From positions 372,001-436,000 of the forward strand of contig NZ_FQXR01000002.1 in NCBI RefSeq assembly GCF_900130025.1: a stretch of DNA of 64,000 nucleotides, given 5' to 3'. The DNA is from Sporanaerobacter acetigenes DSM 13106 (lineage in GTDB: Bacteria; Bacillota; Clostridia; Tissierellales; Sporanaerobacteraceae). Shown here one piece after another: positions 1 through 8,757 of the stretch (its first letter is position 1; every line of letters starts with the position of its first letter). The notes beneath the pieces were generated by a model that saw only the letters and a list, made by a program, of their open reading frames with translations, was not told the origin of the DNA and made no database searches. Both the position numbers and the translations under genes were made by a program.

Positions 1-1
1 A

Positions 2-439
2 GCCAGTATAGAGGCAAGCAAAATTATAAAAAAAGACCTAAATGTGGCTATCCCCGAATCGGAAATCGGTTTTATAGCATTGCATTTTCACTCTGCTAGG
101 CAAAACAAAGAAGTAGGCGAAACCGTTAAATATACTTTTTTAATCAAAAACCTTATTCAAATTGTAGAAGAAGAATTAAATATTAAATTTGATTCTTCAG
201 ATTTAAGCTATATAAGACTAGTAAGCCACTTCAGATTTGTAATAGATAGACTTGAAAGAGGTAAAACTGAAATAAATCCAATTCTAAATAGAATAAAAAA
301 CGAGTATAGAGATTCTTTTGAAATATCTAAAAAAATTGGAGCATGTATAGAAGATACTCTCTCACTACCTGTTAGTGATGATGAACTTGGATATATAACT
401 ATACATATCCAAAGAATAAAATTCAATATAGACAAATAA
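2..439 (+). CDS. glcT: GlcT/LicT-type PTS antiterminator, C-terminal part (cut by window edge)
   Basis: The reading frame is open to the left edge, so only the C-terminal ~145 residues are seen; the first in-window start codon (GTG at 44) lies inside the gene and is not the true start. The fragment carries the end of PRD1 (IGFIALHFHSAR) and a whole PRD2 with its two usual histidines (YIRLVSHFRF and GYITIHIQRI). Proteins of this family bind a RAT hairpin in nascent mRNA and prevent termination; PTS components phosphorylate the PRD histidines to set activity. A GlcT-like RAT overlapping a terminator starts 5 bases after the stop codon, which supports GlcT rather than LicT or SacT. The RNA-binding N-terminus is outside the window. 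Confidence 0.85.
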   Translation, partial: ASIEASKIIKKDLNVAIPESEIGFIALHFHSARQNKEVGETVKYTFLIKNLIQIVEEELNIKFDSSDLSYIRLVSHFRFVIDRLERGKTEINPILNRIKNEYRDSFEISKKIGACIEDTLSLPVSDDELGYITIHIQRIKFNIDK

Positions 440-443
440 TATT

Positions 444-513
444 GAGCGTGTTACTGAGTAAAATCAGGCATAAGCTTATGAGGACAACAATCCTTGTAGC
501 CTTATGCCTTTTT
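444..513 (+). promoter_or_regulatory. RAT antiterminator overlapping a Rho-independent terminator
   Basis: The leader contains GTGTTACTG (448-456) and AATCAGGCATAAG (462-474), very close to my recollection of the RAT in front of Bacillus subtilis ptsG. The 3' half of the RAT is also the 5' arm of a terminator: AGGCATAAG (466-474) pairs perfectly with CTTATGCCT (501-509), followed by a T-run (509-513). An inner AGGA/TCCT pair extends the hairpin. The mutually exclusive folds are what GlcT-type control needs, so the EIICB gene should be read only when the antiterminator just upstream is active. Confidence 0.85.
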
Positions 514-555
514 ATTTATAAAAATATTTATAATTTAAAAGGAGGATTTGCAATC

Positions 556-1956
556 ATGAAAAAACTTTTTTTCAGGCTTCAAAGAATTGGTAAAGCATTG
601 ATGTTACCAATCGCAGTATTACCAGCGGCTGCACTGTTATTACGTTTAGGTGCAGAAGACCTATTAAACATACCTTTTGTTAACCAAGCAGGTGCCGCAA
701 TTTTTGATAATTTAGCATTATTATTTGCTATTGGAGTAGCTGTTGGATTGTCTTTTGACAACTCAGGGGCTGCAGGTCTTGCAGGAGCTGTAGGATATTT
801 TGTTATAACAAGAGGTACACAAACTATAAATCCTGATATAAATATGGGAGTTCTAGCAGGAATTATAGCAGGTTCTGTAGCAGGACATTCGTACAACAAA
901 TTTTATGATATCAAACTACCAGATTTTCTTGGATTCTTTGGTGGTAAAAGATTTGTTTCCATTGTCACAGGTGGTATTTGTATAGCATTGGCAGCAATAT
1001 TTGGTTTTATTTGGCCACCTATTCAAAATGTAATATTCAAATTTGGTGAATGGTTGACTACATCCGGTTCAGTAGGACTAGGTATATATGGAATATGTAA
1101 TCAATTGCTAGTTCCTACAGGACTTCATCACATTATCAACAGTTTAGTTTTCTTCGTATTTGGTTCATTCACCGATGCAGCAGGTCAATTGGTAACAGGA
1201 GATTTATCACGTTTCTTTGCTGGAGACCCAACTGCAGGAGCATTTTTGGGAGGTTTCTATCCAATATTTATGTTTGGTATGCCAGCAGCAGCTTTGGCAA
1301 TGTACAATACAGCTAAAAAAGAAAATAAAAAAGAAGTTGGTGGAGTACTTTTAAGTTCAGCTCTAACCTTTGCCCTAACAGGTATAGGAGAACCATTGTT
1401 GTTCAGTTTTTGTTTTGCTTCACCACTTTTATACCTTATTCACTCAATATTGACAGGTTCATCGCTAATTGTTTGTAATCTACTTGGAATAAAACACGGT
1501 TTCGGCTTTTCTGCAGGTTTAATTGACTATGTATTAAACTTTGGATTAGCAACTAAAGCCATACTTATAATCCCAGTAGGAATAGCTTATTTCTTTATTT
1601 ACTACTTTGTATTTAAATTCTTCATACTCAAATTAGATCTAAAGACTCCTGGAAGAGAAGACTTTGATTTAGATGATGGAGGTGCAGCAATATCTACAGC
1701 TTCTTCTAGTATTTCAGATTCTGAAAAAGCTCAAAAATATATAGAATATTTAGGTGGAAAAGAAAACTTAGAAGTTGTTGAAGCTTGTATAACTCGTCTT
1801 CGTTTAAAACTAAAAAATCCTGAATTGATAGATGAAAAAGGATTGAAAAGCTTAGGCTCAGCTGGAGTTTTAAAAGTTGGAAGCAGTATTCAAGTAGTAG
1901 TAGGAACTAAAGCTGAACAAATAGCTGGAGACATTAAAAAAGAAATGAAAAAATAA
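556..1956 (+). CDS. nagE: PTS glucose-superfamily EIICB, N-acetylglucosamine type
   Basis: Membrane permease that imports a sugar and phosphorylates it; 466 aa from the ATG at 556, preceded by GGAGGA at 541-546. A longer frame opens at 442 but would translate the RAT/terminator, so that start is rejected. EIIC fills about residues 1-370, with hydrophobic segments and the typical FGMPAAALAMY stretch. A linker leads to EIIB (about 390-466) with phospho-acceptor Cys411 in EACITRLRL. There is no fused EIIA; a separate EIIA gene follows two genes later. GlcNAc is inferred as substrate from similarity to NagE-type proteins and the nagA/nagB genes nearby; glucose cannot be excluded. Confidence 0.85.
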   Translation: MKKLFFRLQRIGKALMLPIAVLPAAALLLRLGAEDLLNIPFVNQAGAAIFDNLALLFAIGVAVGLSFDNSGAAGLAGAVGYFVITRGTQTINPDINMGVLAGIIAGSVAGHSYNKFYDIKLPDFLGFFGGKRFVSIVTGGICIALAAIFGFIWPPIQNVIFKFGEWLTTSGSVGLGIYGICNQLLVPTGLHHIINSLVFFVFGSFTDAAGQLVTGDLSRFFAGDPTAGAFLGGFYPIFMFGMPAAALAMYNTAKKENKKEVGGVLLSSALTFALTGIGEPLLFSFCFASPLLYLIHSILTGSSLIVCNLLGIKHGFGFSAGLIDYVLNFGLATKAILIIPVGIAYFFIYYFVFKFFILKLDLKTPGREDFDLDDGGAAISTASSSISDSEKAQKYIEYLGGKENLEVVEACITRLRLKLKNPELIDEKGLKSLGSAGVLKVGSSIQVVVGTKAEQIAGDIKKEMKK

Positions 1957-1983
1957 ACAATAAATAAAATGGAGGTATAAAAT

Positions 1984-2706
1984 ATGTCAAGTTCAAATTA
2001 TATTGATGCAGTACAAAATTTAATAACTGAAATCAAAGAAACACAAAGTGAAAACATTGCAAAAGCAGCAGAAAAATTTGCAGAAGCAGTAAAAAATGAT
2101 AAAATAATTCACGTATTTGGGACAGGCCACTCCCATATGATAGGAATAGAAATGTTCGTAAGAGCAGGTGGACTAGCAAATGTAGAAGCAATGCTAGACA
2201 ACACAATCCTAACTAATTTTGGAGCTAGAAAAAGTGGAAATATAGAAAGATTAAGTGGACTAGCAGAAGTAATCTGGAATGACTATGAAATCAAACAAGG
2301 TGATATCATGGTTATAGTATCCAACTCAGGAAGAAACGCAGTACCAATAGAAATGGCAATGCTTGCAAAAGAAAAGGGAATATACCTAATAGCTTTAACT
2401 TCCTTAAAACATTCAAAGAACTGTGAATCAAGACATGAAAGCGGCAAGAGATTGTTTGAATTGGCAGATTTAGTTATAGATAACTGTGCTCCAAAGGGAG
2501 ATGGACTACTAGATTTTGACGGAATACAATCAGGGGCTAGCTCAACTATAGCAGGTTCTGTGATAGTAAATAGTATAGTTGCTGAAACATTAAGCATGTT
2601 ATCCAAAGAAGGATACAAAGCACCTGTATATGTAAGCCAAAATGTTGATGGCTACAACAACGATGATATATATGCAAAATATGAACATAGAATAAAACAT
2701 ATTTAA
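1984..2706 (+). CDS. SIS-domain sugar-phosphate protein (UPF0309-like), copy 1
   Basis: A 240-residue single SIS domain protein. SIS domains bind phosphosugars in isomerases, deglycases and lyases. Visible signatures are the phosphate-binding loops HVFGTGHSH (about 43-51) and VIVSNSGRN (about 109-117). It is shorter than MurQ etherase (about 300 aa) and lacks the MurQ N-terminal pattern, so I do not call it murQ. It starts 27 bases after the EIICB stop with GGAGGT upstream, and the EIIA gene follows 13 bases later, so it probably acts on the imported phospho-amino-sugar. A copy differing by one residue (Ala25 to Val) lies at 9573-10295 on the other strand. The exact reaction is unknown. Confidence 0.75.
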   Translation: MSSSNYIDAVQNLITEIKETQSENIAKAAEKFAEAVKNDKIIHVFGTGHSHMIGIEMFVRAGGLANVEAMLDNTILTNFGARKSGNIERLSGLAEVIWNDYEIKQGDIMVIVSNSGRNAVPIEMAMLAKEKGIYLIALTSLKHSKNCESRHESGKRLFELADLVIDNCAPKGDGLLDFDGIQSGASSTIAGSVIVNSIVAETLSMLSKEGYKAPVYVSQNVDGYNNDDIYAKYEHRIKHI

Positions 2707-2719
2707 AGGGAGATATCTT

Positions 2720-3205
2720 ATGTTTAAATTTTTTACCCACAAAAAAGTCACAATTAAAGCTCCTATATCTGGAATAGTTTCAGAATTAAGTGAAGTACCA
2801 GACGATGTATTTGCTCAAAAAATCGTAGGAGACGGTATTGCTATAAATCCAACAGATAACACATTATATTCTCCTGTAAAGGGAAAAATAGTACAAATAT
2901 TTCCCACTCTTCACGCACTAGGAATTGAAACTGAAGAAGGACTTGAAATATTAATTCACTTAGGAGTAGATACAGTTGAGTTAAAAGGCGAAGGGTTCAC
3001 TTCCTTTGTAGAGAAAGATCAACAGGTTGATGTAGGAGATAAATTGATTGAAATTGATTGGAATTCAATAAAACATAAGGTTCCATCTATAATGACCCCT
3101 ATACTCATTACAAATATGGACAAAGTAGACAAAATAGAAATACTAAAATCAGGAGAAATAAAAGCAAAAGAAGATTTATTGTCTGTAACCATTGAAAGAG
3201 CTTAA
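2720..3205 (+). CDS. PTS glucose-family EIIA
   Basis: Cytoplasmic phosphocarrier of 161 aa that passes phosphate from HPr to EIIB. The Crr fold is clear: ITAPISG-like start (KAPISGIVSEL), DGIAI, SPVKGKI, then His65 (TLHALGIE) and the phosphorylated His80 in ILIHLGVDTVEL. It starts 13 bases after the SIS gene, so EIICB-SIS-EIIA form one operon ended by the terminator at 3211. The EIICB upstream has no EIIA domain, so this is its likely partner; as with Crr of other Firmicutes it could also serve other EIICB proteins. Confidence 0.93.
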   Translation: MFKFFTHKKVTIKAPISGIVSELSEVPDDVFAQKIVGDGIAINPTDNTLYSPVKGKIVQIFPTLHALGIETEEGLEILIHLGVDTVELKGEGFTSFVEKDQQVDVGDKLIEIDWNSIKHKVPSIMTPILITNMDKVDKIEILKSGEIKAKEDLLSVTIERA

Positions 3206-3210
3206 TAAGT

Positions 3211-3245
3211 GTAAAACCCCTTTACAATATGTAAAGGGGTTTTAC
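3211..3245. terminator. Bidirectional terminator
   Basis: A perfect 15-bp inverted repeat, GTAAAACCCCTTTAC / GTAAAGGGGTTTTAC, around a 5-base loop, with T-rich ends on both strands. It lies between the ends of the convergent EIIA (plus) and GntR (minus) genes. Confidence 0.92.
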
Positions 3246-3262
3246 ATGAAATTTATTTATAA

Positions 3263-4003
3263 TCATCTTTTCAAGGTGTACTCCAGCTTATATATATCAC
3301 TTCTATAAATAGATTTTGTATACTCAATTGCTTCATCATCTTCACTATAAGTAATTCTTTCAAACAACAAACCTAAATTGTTGTCCTTGAGATTTATATT
3401 CATCAAATCTCCTTCATAAGATGTCAAAACTACAGGTTGTATACTTTGCTTGCCATAAGACAATTTAATCCCATATTTTTTCTCTATTAGCCCATATAGG
3501 GAATGTTCTTCAATATCTTTTCTTGCCAATCCAGGTACAACCTTTTCAGGAATATGAGCCATTTCAATGGCAAGAGGTAGACCATCAACTATTCTGAGTC
3601 TCTTTATTACATATATAAGATCTATAGAATTGTCAATCTCTAAGATTTCAGATTCCCTTTTATTTGGAACTTTTTTCTCAAACAACAATATCTGATTGTC
3701 AACTTGTTTGCCATTGGCCTTCATCTCTTCCGTAAAACTCAGAAGTTGAAACACATTTCTTCTTTCTTTCGGATAAGCAACATAAGTTCCCTTGCCCTGT
3801 TCCTTATATAGCAGCCCTTGATAAACAAGATCTTGTATAGCTTTTCTTGCAGTCATTCTACTGACATTATGATATTGACACAATTCCATTTCAGTAGGAA
3901 TAGCTTCCCCAGGTTTTAATTCTTCATTTTCAATCATTTCTCTTAATATTTCTTTTAATTGATAATATTTGGGAATAGGGCTGTCCTTGTTGATCTTTTT
4001 CAT
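3263..4003 (-). CDS. nagR: GntR/HutC-family repressor, NagR (YvoA)-like
   Basis: Transcription regulator of 246 aa. Residues about 8-75 are a GntR winged helix (PKYYQLKEILREMIENEELKPG...IPTEMELCQYHNVSRMTARKAIQDL). Residues about 90-240 are a UTRA effector domain with the common GLARKDIEEHSLYGLIEKKYGI stretch. NagR of this family senses GlcN-6-P or GlcNAc-6-P and represses nag genes. It is the last gene of the minus-strand run holding nagA and nagB, which supports that role. A TTGTATATACA palindrome downstream of the promoter at 10.4 kb is a candidate target. A GGTGA ribosome site precedes the ATG. Confidence 0.85.
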   Translation of the reverse strand: MKKINKDSPIPKYYQLKEILREMIENEELKPGEAIPTEMELCQYHNVSRMTARKAIQDLVYQGLLYKEQGKGTYVAYPKERRNVFQLLSFTEEMKANGKQVDNQILLFEKKVPNKRESEILEIDNSIDLIYVIKRLRIVDGLPLAIEMAHIPEKVVPGLARKDIEEHSLYGLIEKKYGIKLSYGKQSIQPVVLTSYEGDLMNINLKDNNLGLLFERITYSEDDEAIEYTKSIYRSDIYKLEYTLKR

Positions 4004-4133
4004 TTAATTCACCAGCCTCGCTACATATTGTAAATCTTCAATGCACTAGGTATATTTATCATTTTAACCCTAAAACCTATTTTATAAAACATTTCAGCTT
4101 ATGTCCATATAAAAAGTTAAATATATGAACAAA

Positions 4134-4931
4134 CTATAGAATGAACTTTTCAATAGCTTCTTTTACGCCCTCTTCGTTGTTTGAGTTTTGAGTCACATAA
4201 TCGGCATGAAGTTTTACATCATCAGGTGAATTTTGTATTGCTATACCTACATTAGACATCTTAAACATCTCTACATCATTGTAATAATTCCCTATAGAAA
4301 TAATTTCTTCTTTCCTAAAGTTTAATTTATCAGCCAATATTTCCAACGCATTTCCCTTGTTCACATTTTCACCCATTACATCTATACTTTCTTTATCTGA
4401 ATTTGTAAAACTAACTTTCATATTATTCTTCACAATAAATTCTGATATTTTGTCAACTTTTCCTATACCAACTAAATTTATAATATCTATATCCTCTATT
4501 TGTCTAGCATCCCTTATTATATTGGGATGTATATTCTGTTTTTCAACAAATTCTTTTACAGCTTCATCCATAAAATTTATTCCCCAATAAGTTCTGCCAA
4601 AGACATGGAGAGGAAGTTTTTCTCTTATACATAAATCCACTATCTTCTGAGCAGCTTCCTTTTCCATAGCCTTTGAAAAAATCTCTTCATTATTTTTTAA
4701 ATTCACAATTAATGCTCCATTAAAACATATCAAATAGCAATCAAAATCATATTTATCTATAACCCTTAAAGCATTGAAAAAGGCTCTTCCTGTAGCAATA
4801 GCTATTGTTGTATTCTTTTCGCTTGCTTTTTTGAGACTTTTGAGATTCCCTTCCGTTATATTCCCATTATCTGTTAACAGTGTACCATCTAAATCTATTG
4901 CCAACAATTTTTTACAATCACAATTTATCAT
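4134..4931 (-). CDS. HAD-superfamily phosphatase, Cof/YidA type
   Basis: Cytoplasmic phosphatase of 265 aa. Motif I LLAIDLDGTLLTD (about 9-21) carries the nucleophile Asp, motif II is IAIATGR, and motif IV IISIGNYYNDVEMFKMSNVGIAI shows the GDxxND pattern altered to GNYYND. The cap is of the C2B type. Such enzymes dephosphorylate sugar phosphates, with weakly predictable specificity. It follows the pyruvate kinase homologue by about 40 bases and precedes the GntR gene, so it may relieve sugar-phosphate overload in this pathway. The Asp-to-Asn change in motif IV is the one unusual point. Confidence 0.83.
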   Translation of the reverse strand: MINCDCKKLLAIDLDGTLLTDNGNITEGNLKSLKKASEKNTTIAIATGRAFFNALRVIDKYDFDCYLICFNGALIVNLKNNEEIFSKAMEKEAAQKIVDLCIREKLPLHVFGRTYWGINFMDEAVKEFVEKQNIHPNIIRDARQIEDIDIINLVGIGKVDKISEFIVKNNMKVSFTNSDKESIDVMGENVNKGNALEILADKLNFRKEEIISIGNYYNDVEMFKMSNVGIAIQNSPDDVKLHADYVTQNSNNEEGVKEAIEKFIL

Positions 4932-4971
4932 ATAAATATTAACTCTCCTTTTACAAGAAAATAATTTTGAA

Positions 4972-6417
4972 TTATAAAGTATTGGTTCTGCCCTTATATA
5001 TCAATCCTGTAAGGCTGTTTACAGTTATCATTTCATCATCTTTAAGTATTCTAGTTGCACCATTTGCTCCTATAATCGTTGGAATTCCAAGATTTATTCC
5101 GATTATTGCAGCATGAGATGTAAGCCCACCTTGCTCAACAACAATAGCAGAAGCTTCCTCAATGTATTTCATCATGTCTCTATCTGTAGCAACGCTTACC
5201 AATATATCATTCTTTTCAAATTTTCCCTCAATTTCCTTTGGACTACTTCCAACACATACCTTTCCAGTCACTGCACTATTTCCTATACCTATACCTTTCA
5301 AAAGAACTTCTCCCACTGTATGAACCTTTATCAGATTGGTTAAGCCAGAAACTCCTACTGGCACACCCGCCGTAATAACTATCAGATTTCCTCCCTCAAT
5401 ATAGCCTTTCTTCAATGCTCCATGTATAGATAAATCAATTACCTCATCTGTAGAATTGCTTTGAGCTATCAAAACAGGACATACTCCCCAAATTAATGAT
5501 AGTCTTCTCATGACTTTCTTTGATGTAGTTGCCCCAACAATAGGTGCCCTTGGCCTAAATTCAGATACTGCCCTAGCCGTATAGCCAGATGAAGTCACAG
5601 AAATAATAGCATCAGCTCCCAAATCTTTGGCTATAGTACAAGTAGCTCTACTGATAGCACCTGTAGTAGTATTTTCCTTTTCTACACCTTTAGAACATAA
5701 AATTTCACTATAGTCTAAAGAAGCTTCTGTCCTTAAGGAGATATTGGACATGGTCTTTACAGCTTCTACAGGATATTTTCCTATAGTAGTCTCTTCTGAA
5801 AGCATCAATGAATCACTTCCATCTAAAATAGCATTTGCCACATCAGTTGCCTCAGCCCTTGTAGGTCTTGGGTTTCTTATCATAGAATCTAACATTTGAG
5901 TAGCAGTGATCACTGGCTTTCCTGCTTTGTTGCACTTCTTTATAATATTTTTTTGAAGAATAGGTATCTTCTCTGTCATTATTTCTATTCCTAGATTTCC
6001 TCTTGATATAATTATTCCATCAGAAACATTGATTATTTCATCTATATGGTCTATCCCTTCTTGATCCTCAATTTTAGATATTATCCATGTATCTCCAACT
6101 TCATTTTCTTCAAGTACCCTTCTTATTTCCAATACATCTGAAGCTTGTCTGATAAAGGAAGCAGCAATAAAATCTACACCATTTTCAATTCCAAATTTTA
6201 TATCATCTACATCCTTTATATCCAACATTATCCCTATTGGGCAATCCACTTCTTCCCTTATCTTTTTTATAGTATCTATTCTCTTTTTGTGATTTTCTTG
6301 ATCTTCACACGAGAAATCAATTCGTGCAATGTTTAGACCATTATCTATCAATTCCCTCAATACCTCTTCTGTTTCAGAAGCAGGCCCTATAGTACAAACT
6401 ATTTTAGTTTTTTTCAT
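4972..6417 (-). CDS. Pyruvate kinase homologue lacking the B (lid) domain, with altered catalytic residues
   Basis: The 481-aa product, from the ATG at 6417 behind GGGAG, matches pyruvate kinase over the A and C domains and the C-terminal PEP-utiliser-like domain. It runs straight from the end of strand 3 (IMLDIKD, residues 63-69) to DDIKFGIENGVDFIAASF (71-88). The ~100-residue B domain, which closes over the active site and includes the GPEIRT motif, is cleanly missing in frame; Bacillus-type enzymes with the extra domain have ~585 aa. NFSHG has become DFSCE (34-38) and the metal-binding RGD has become RGN (Asn141). Lys115, Glu117 and Thr173 are kept. The C-terminal GGLTSHAA (His435) looks intact. 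It is either a pseudoenzyme or has a new role. It follows pfkA by 34 bases. The longer frame from 6489 overlaps pfkA and is rejected. Confidence 0.85.
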   Translation of the reverse strand: MKKTKIVCTIGPASETEEVLRELIDNGLNIARIDFSCEDQENHKKRIDTIKKIREEVDCPIGIMLDIKDVDDIKFGIENGVDFIAASFIRQASDVLEIRRVLEENEVGDTWIISKIEDQEGIDHIDEIINVSDGIIISRGNLGIEIMTEKIPILQKNIIKKCNKAGKPVITATQMLDSMIRNPRPTRAEATDVANAILDGSDSLMLSEETTIGKYPVEAVKTMSNISLRTEASLDYSEILCSKGVEKENTTTGAISRATCTIAKDLGADAIISVTSSGYTARAVSEFRPRAPIVGATTSKKVMRRLSLIWGVCPVLIAQSNSTDEVIDLSIHGALKKGYIEGGNLIVITAGVPVGVSGLTNLIKVHTVGEVLLKGIGIGNSAVTGKVCVGSSPKEIEGKFEKNDILVSVATDRDMMKYIEEASAIVVEQGGLTSHAAIIGINLGIPTIIGANGATRILKDDEMITVNSLTGLIYKGRTNTL

Positions 6418-6451
6418 AGCTTCACTCCCTTTTCCATACTCATAAAACCTA

Positions 6452-7411
6452 CTATATGGATAATACTTTCGCCATTTCATACATTTCATTGTTAAAAACT
6501 CTTTCAGTTGAAAGGGCTTCGTCTAAATCAAAATCAACTATTTCGTTTTCCCTTATCCCAATAGCTCTTTCTGTTTTCCCTTGAAGTAGCAAATCTACCG
6601 CCTTGTTTCCCATCTTACTTGCCATCACTCTATCAAAAGTACTAGGAGTGCCTCCTCTTTGTATATGACCCAATACTGTAACTCTAGTTTCTGTCCCAGT
6701 TTTTTCTTCTATATTTTTAGCTACTTCATATGCATTGCCAACACCTTCAGCAAGAACTATAATACTATGAAGTTTTCCTCTGTTCTTTCCCTGTATAAGA
6801 CGTTTACAAACATTGTCTATATCAACTTCTACTTCTGGAATTATGATACTTTCTGCTCCTCCTGCAACCCCTGAATAAAGAGCAATATCTCCACAATTTC
6901 TACCCATTACTTCTACAATATTAGCTCTTCCATGAGAAGTTGAAGTATCCCTTATTTTGCTTATTGAATCCACTACTGTCTCCACTGCTGTAAAAAATCC
7001 AATTGTATAATCTGTATAGCCCATATCATTGTCAATAGTACAAGGAATACATACCGTTGATATACCTCTATCACTCAAACATTTTGCTCCTTTAAAAGAC
7101 CCATCTCCACCCAAGATTACTAGTCCATCTAAATCAAATACATTTAAAACATTAAGCGCCTTCTCTAACCCTTCTTCTGTAGCAAACTCATCACATCTTG
7201 CAGTTCTAAGAATAGTTCCACCTCTATGAATAATATCAGCTACACTAGAAAGAGTCATTTCTTTTATTTTCCCATTTAAAAGTCCATTATAACCTTGTTC
7301 TACTCCAAATACTCTCATATTGTTGTATATAGCACTTCTAACCACAGCCCTTATACAAGCATTCATTCCTGGAGCATCTCCTCCACTAGTCAATATTCCT
7401 ATGTTTTTCAT
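6452..7411 (-). CDS. pfkA: ATP-dependent 6-phosphofructokinase
   Basis: Glycolytic enzyme of 319 aa, the normal length, that converts fructose-6-phosphate and ATP to fructose-1,6-bisphosphate. It has [11 protein letters not shown] (8-18), the ATP loop GGDGS, the catalytic TIDND with its Asp base, EVMGRNCGD, and the substrate and effector arginines (RAVVRSA, GHIQRGG). No key residue looks changed, unlike the pyruvate kinase homologue downstream. It lies after nagA, so NagB product (fructose-6-phosphate) can pass straight on. A terminator-like hairpin stands between nagA and pfkA, so it may have its own promoter or be read through in part. Confidence 0.95.
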   Translation of the reverse strand: MKNIGILTSGGDAPGMNACIRAVVRSAIYNNMRVFGVEQGYNGLLNGKIKEMTLSSVADIIHRGGTILRTARCDEFATEEGLEKALNVLNVFDLDGLVILGGDGSFKGAKCLSDRGISTVCIPCTIDNDMGYTDYTIGFFTAVETVVDSISKIRDTSTSHGRANIVEVMGRNCGDIALYSGVAGGAESIIIPEVEVDIDNVCKRLIQGKNRGKLHSIIVLAEGVGNAYEVAKNIEEKTGTETRVTVLGHIQRGGTPSTFDRVMASKMGNKAVDLLLQGKTERAIGIRENEIVDFDLDEALSTERVFNNEMYEMAKVLSI

Positions 7412-7470
7412 GTAAAATTCCCCTTTCTCTTTATGAAAATAATATATTAATGTAGAAATTTCTTAAACTT

Positions 7471-7539
7471 AAAAAAAGGTTTCACCCCACAAACATTGAA
7501 TATACAAATAGCAACCCAATGCTTAAAAGGAGTGAACCC
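7471..7539 (-). terminator. Probable terminator or attenuator after nagA
   Basis: Read on the minus strand, GGGTTCACTCC pairs imperfectly with GGGGTGAAACC, followed directly by a run of seven T. Inside the loop AAGCATTG can pair with CAATGTT. It would limit read-through from nagBA into pfkA. Confidence 0.6.
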
Positions 7540-7566
7540 AATATAAAAATAATATAGGTAAATTTT

Positions 7567-8739
7567 TTACTTAATTTCCTTTATCTTCCCTTTAATCAAT
7601 GCTTTCGAAACTTTTATGTCTTCATCAAATATAATCAAATCTGCATCTTTACCTATCTCTATACTACCTTTTCTATCATCCATTCCTATAGCTTTTGCTG
7701 GATTTAAGCTTGCCATTCTCACTGCATCATTTAGTGGTACATTAACCATATGAACCATATTGTAAACTGCTTTGTTAAGTGTCAAAGTTGAACCTGCCAA
7801 AGTTCCATCTTCAAGCCTTGCTGCCCCTTCTTTTACATATACATCTTGTCCTCCAAGAACATATTTACCATCCTGAAGACCTGTTGCCATCATTGCATCT
7901 GATATCAATATGATTCCTTCCTTGCCCTTCATCTTTACTGCTAAATCCATAGCTCCTGTATGCAAATGAATGCCATCACATATCATTTCACAAGCTACTC
8001 TTTCATCTGTCAATACTGCTCCCACTACTCCTGGTTCTCTATGAGAATATGATCTCATGCCATTGTAAAGATGAGTTCCTTGTGTTATACCTAAATCAAT
8101 ACCTGTTTTAGCTTCTTCAAAAGTTGCATTGGTGTGCCCTGCTGAAATTGTTATTCCTTCATTCTTTAAATATTTTATAGATTCTTTTGCTCCTTTAAGT
8201 TCAGGAGCTATAGCTACTACTTTTATATTATTTTTTGAAAGCTCTATAAGTTCTTTTATTTCATCTAAATCAGGATCCTTTATATATTCTGGTGGCTGAG
8301 CTCCCTTCTTTTCCATAGAAAAATATGGGCCTTCCAAATATATTCCCAATACTTGAGATTTTACTTTAGAATCATTGCTGCCACTTTCAATATATTCTCC
8401 AATGTTTTTTACAGCTGCTCTAATCTTTTCAGGATGTTCTGTCATAGTGGTTGCTAAATATGCTGTTATACCGTTTTTGATGTGAAAATCCGCCATAGAT
8501 TCTAGAGCTTCATAGCTTGCTTCCATAGCATCATGACCAAAATTTCCATGATTGTGAAGATCTATAAATCCTGGAGATAGATATTTACCTTCTGCATCTA
8601 TTATCTCATCATAAGAATCTACATCTTTTATTTCTCCACTAAATATATCTGCTATTTTCCCATCTTCAATTGCTAAATTGCTACACCTCTTAATTTCATA
8701 AGGCGTAATAATATTTGCATTTTTAATCAATGTTTTCAT
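7567..8739 (-). CDS. nagA: N-acetylglucosamine-6-phosphate deacetylase
   Basis: Cytoplasmic amidohydrolase of 390 aa that removes acetate from GlcNAc-6-P to give GlcN-6-P. Seen: metal-site HNHG (His62, His64), Glu136 in YLEGPYFS, His202 (SAGHTNA), His223 (GTHLYNGMRS) and the catalytic Asp281 in LISDAMMATG. Length and order match the family. It begins 18 bases after nagB, so the two are co-transcribed; ribosome site GAGGTG. It uses GlcNAc-6-P from the EIICB at 556 and from NanE at 11125. Confidence 0.96.
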   Translation of the reverse strand: MKTLIKNANIITPYEIKRCSNLAIEDGKIADIFSGEIKDVDSYDEIIDAEGKYLSPGFIDLHNHGNFGHDAMEASYEALESMADFHIKNGITAYLATTMTEHPEKIRAAVKNIGEYIESGSNDSKVKSQVLGIYLEGPYFSMEKKGAQPPEYIKDPDLDEIKELIELSKNNIKVVAIAPELKGAKESIKYLKNEGITISAGHTNATFEEAKTGIDLGITQGTHLYNGMRSYSHREPGVVGAVLTDERVACEMICDGIHLHTGAMDLAVKMKGKEGIILISDAMMATGLQDGKYVLGGQDVYVKEGAARLEDGTLAGSTLTLNKAVYNMVHMVNVPLNDAVRMASLNPAKAIGMDDRKGSIEIGKDADLIIFDEDIKVSKALIKGKIKEIK

Positions 8740-8757
8740 TATATAGCACCTCAGCTT

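Noticed and set aside
442-555. N-terminal extension of the EIICB frame
   Set aside because: It covers the RAT/terminator; the ATG at 556 has GGAGGA at a good distance.
1984-2706. Calling the SIS proteins MurQ (MurNAc-6-P etherase)
   Set aside because: They are 240 aa, lack MurQ signature sequences, and match the shorter UPF0309-like group.
6418-6489. Longer N-terminus for the pyruvate kinase homologue
   Set aside because: It overlaps pfkA and lacks a ribosome site, while ATG 6417 gives the standard MKKTKIVCTIGPAS start.
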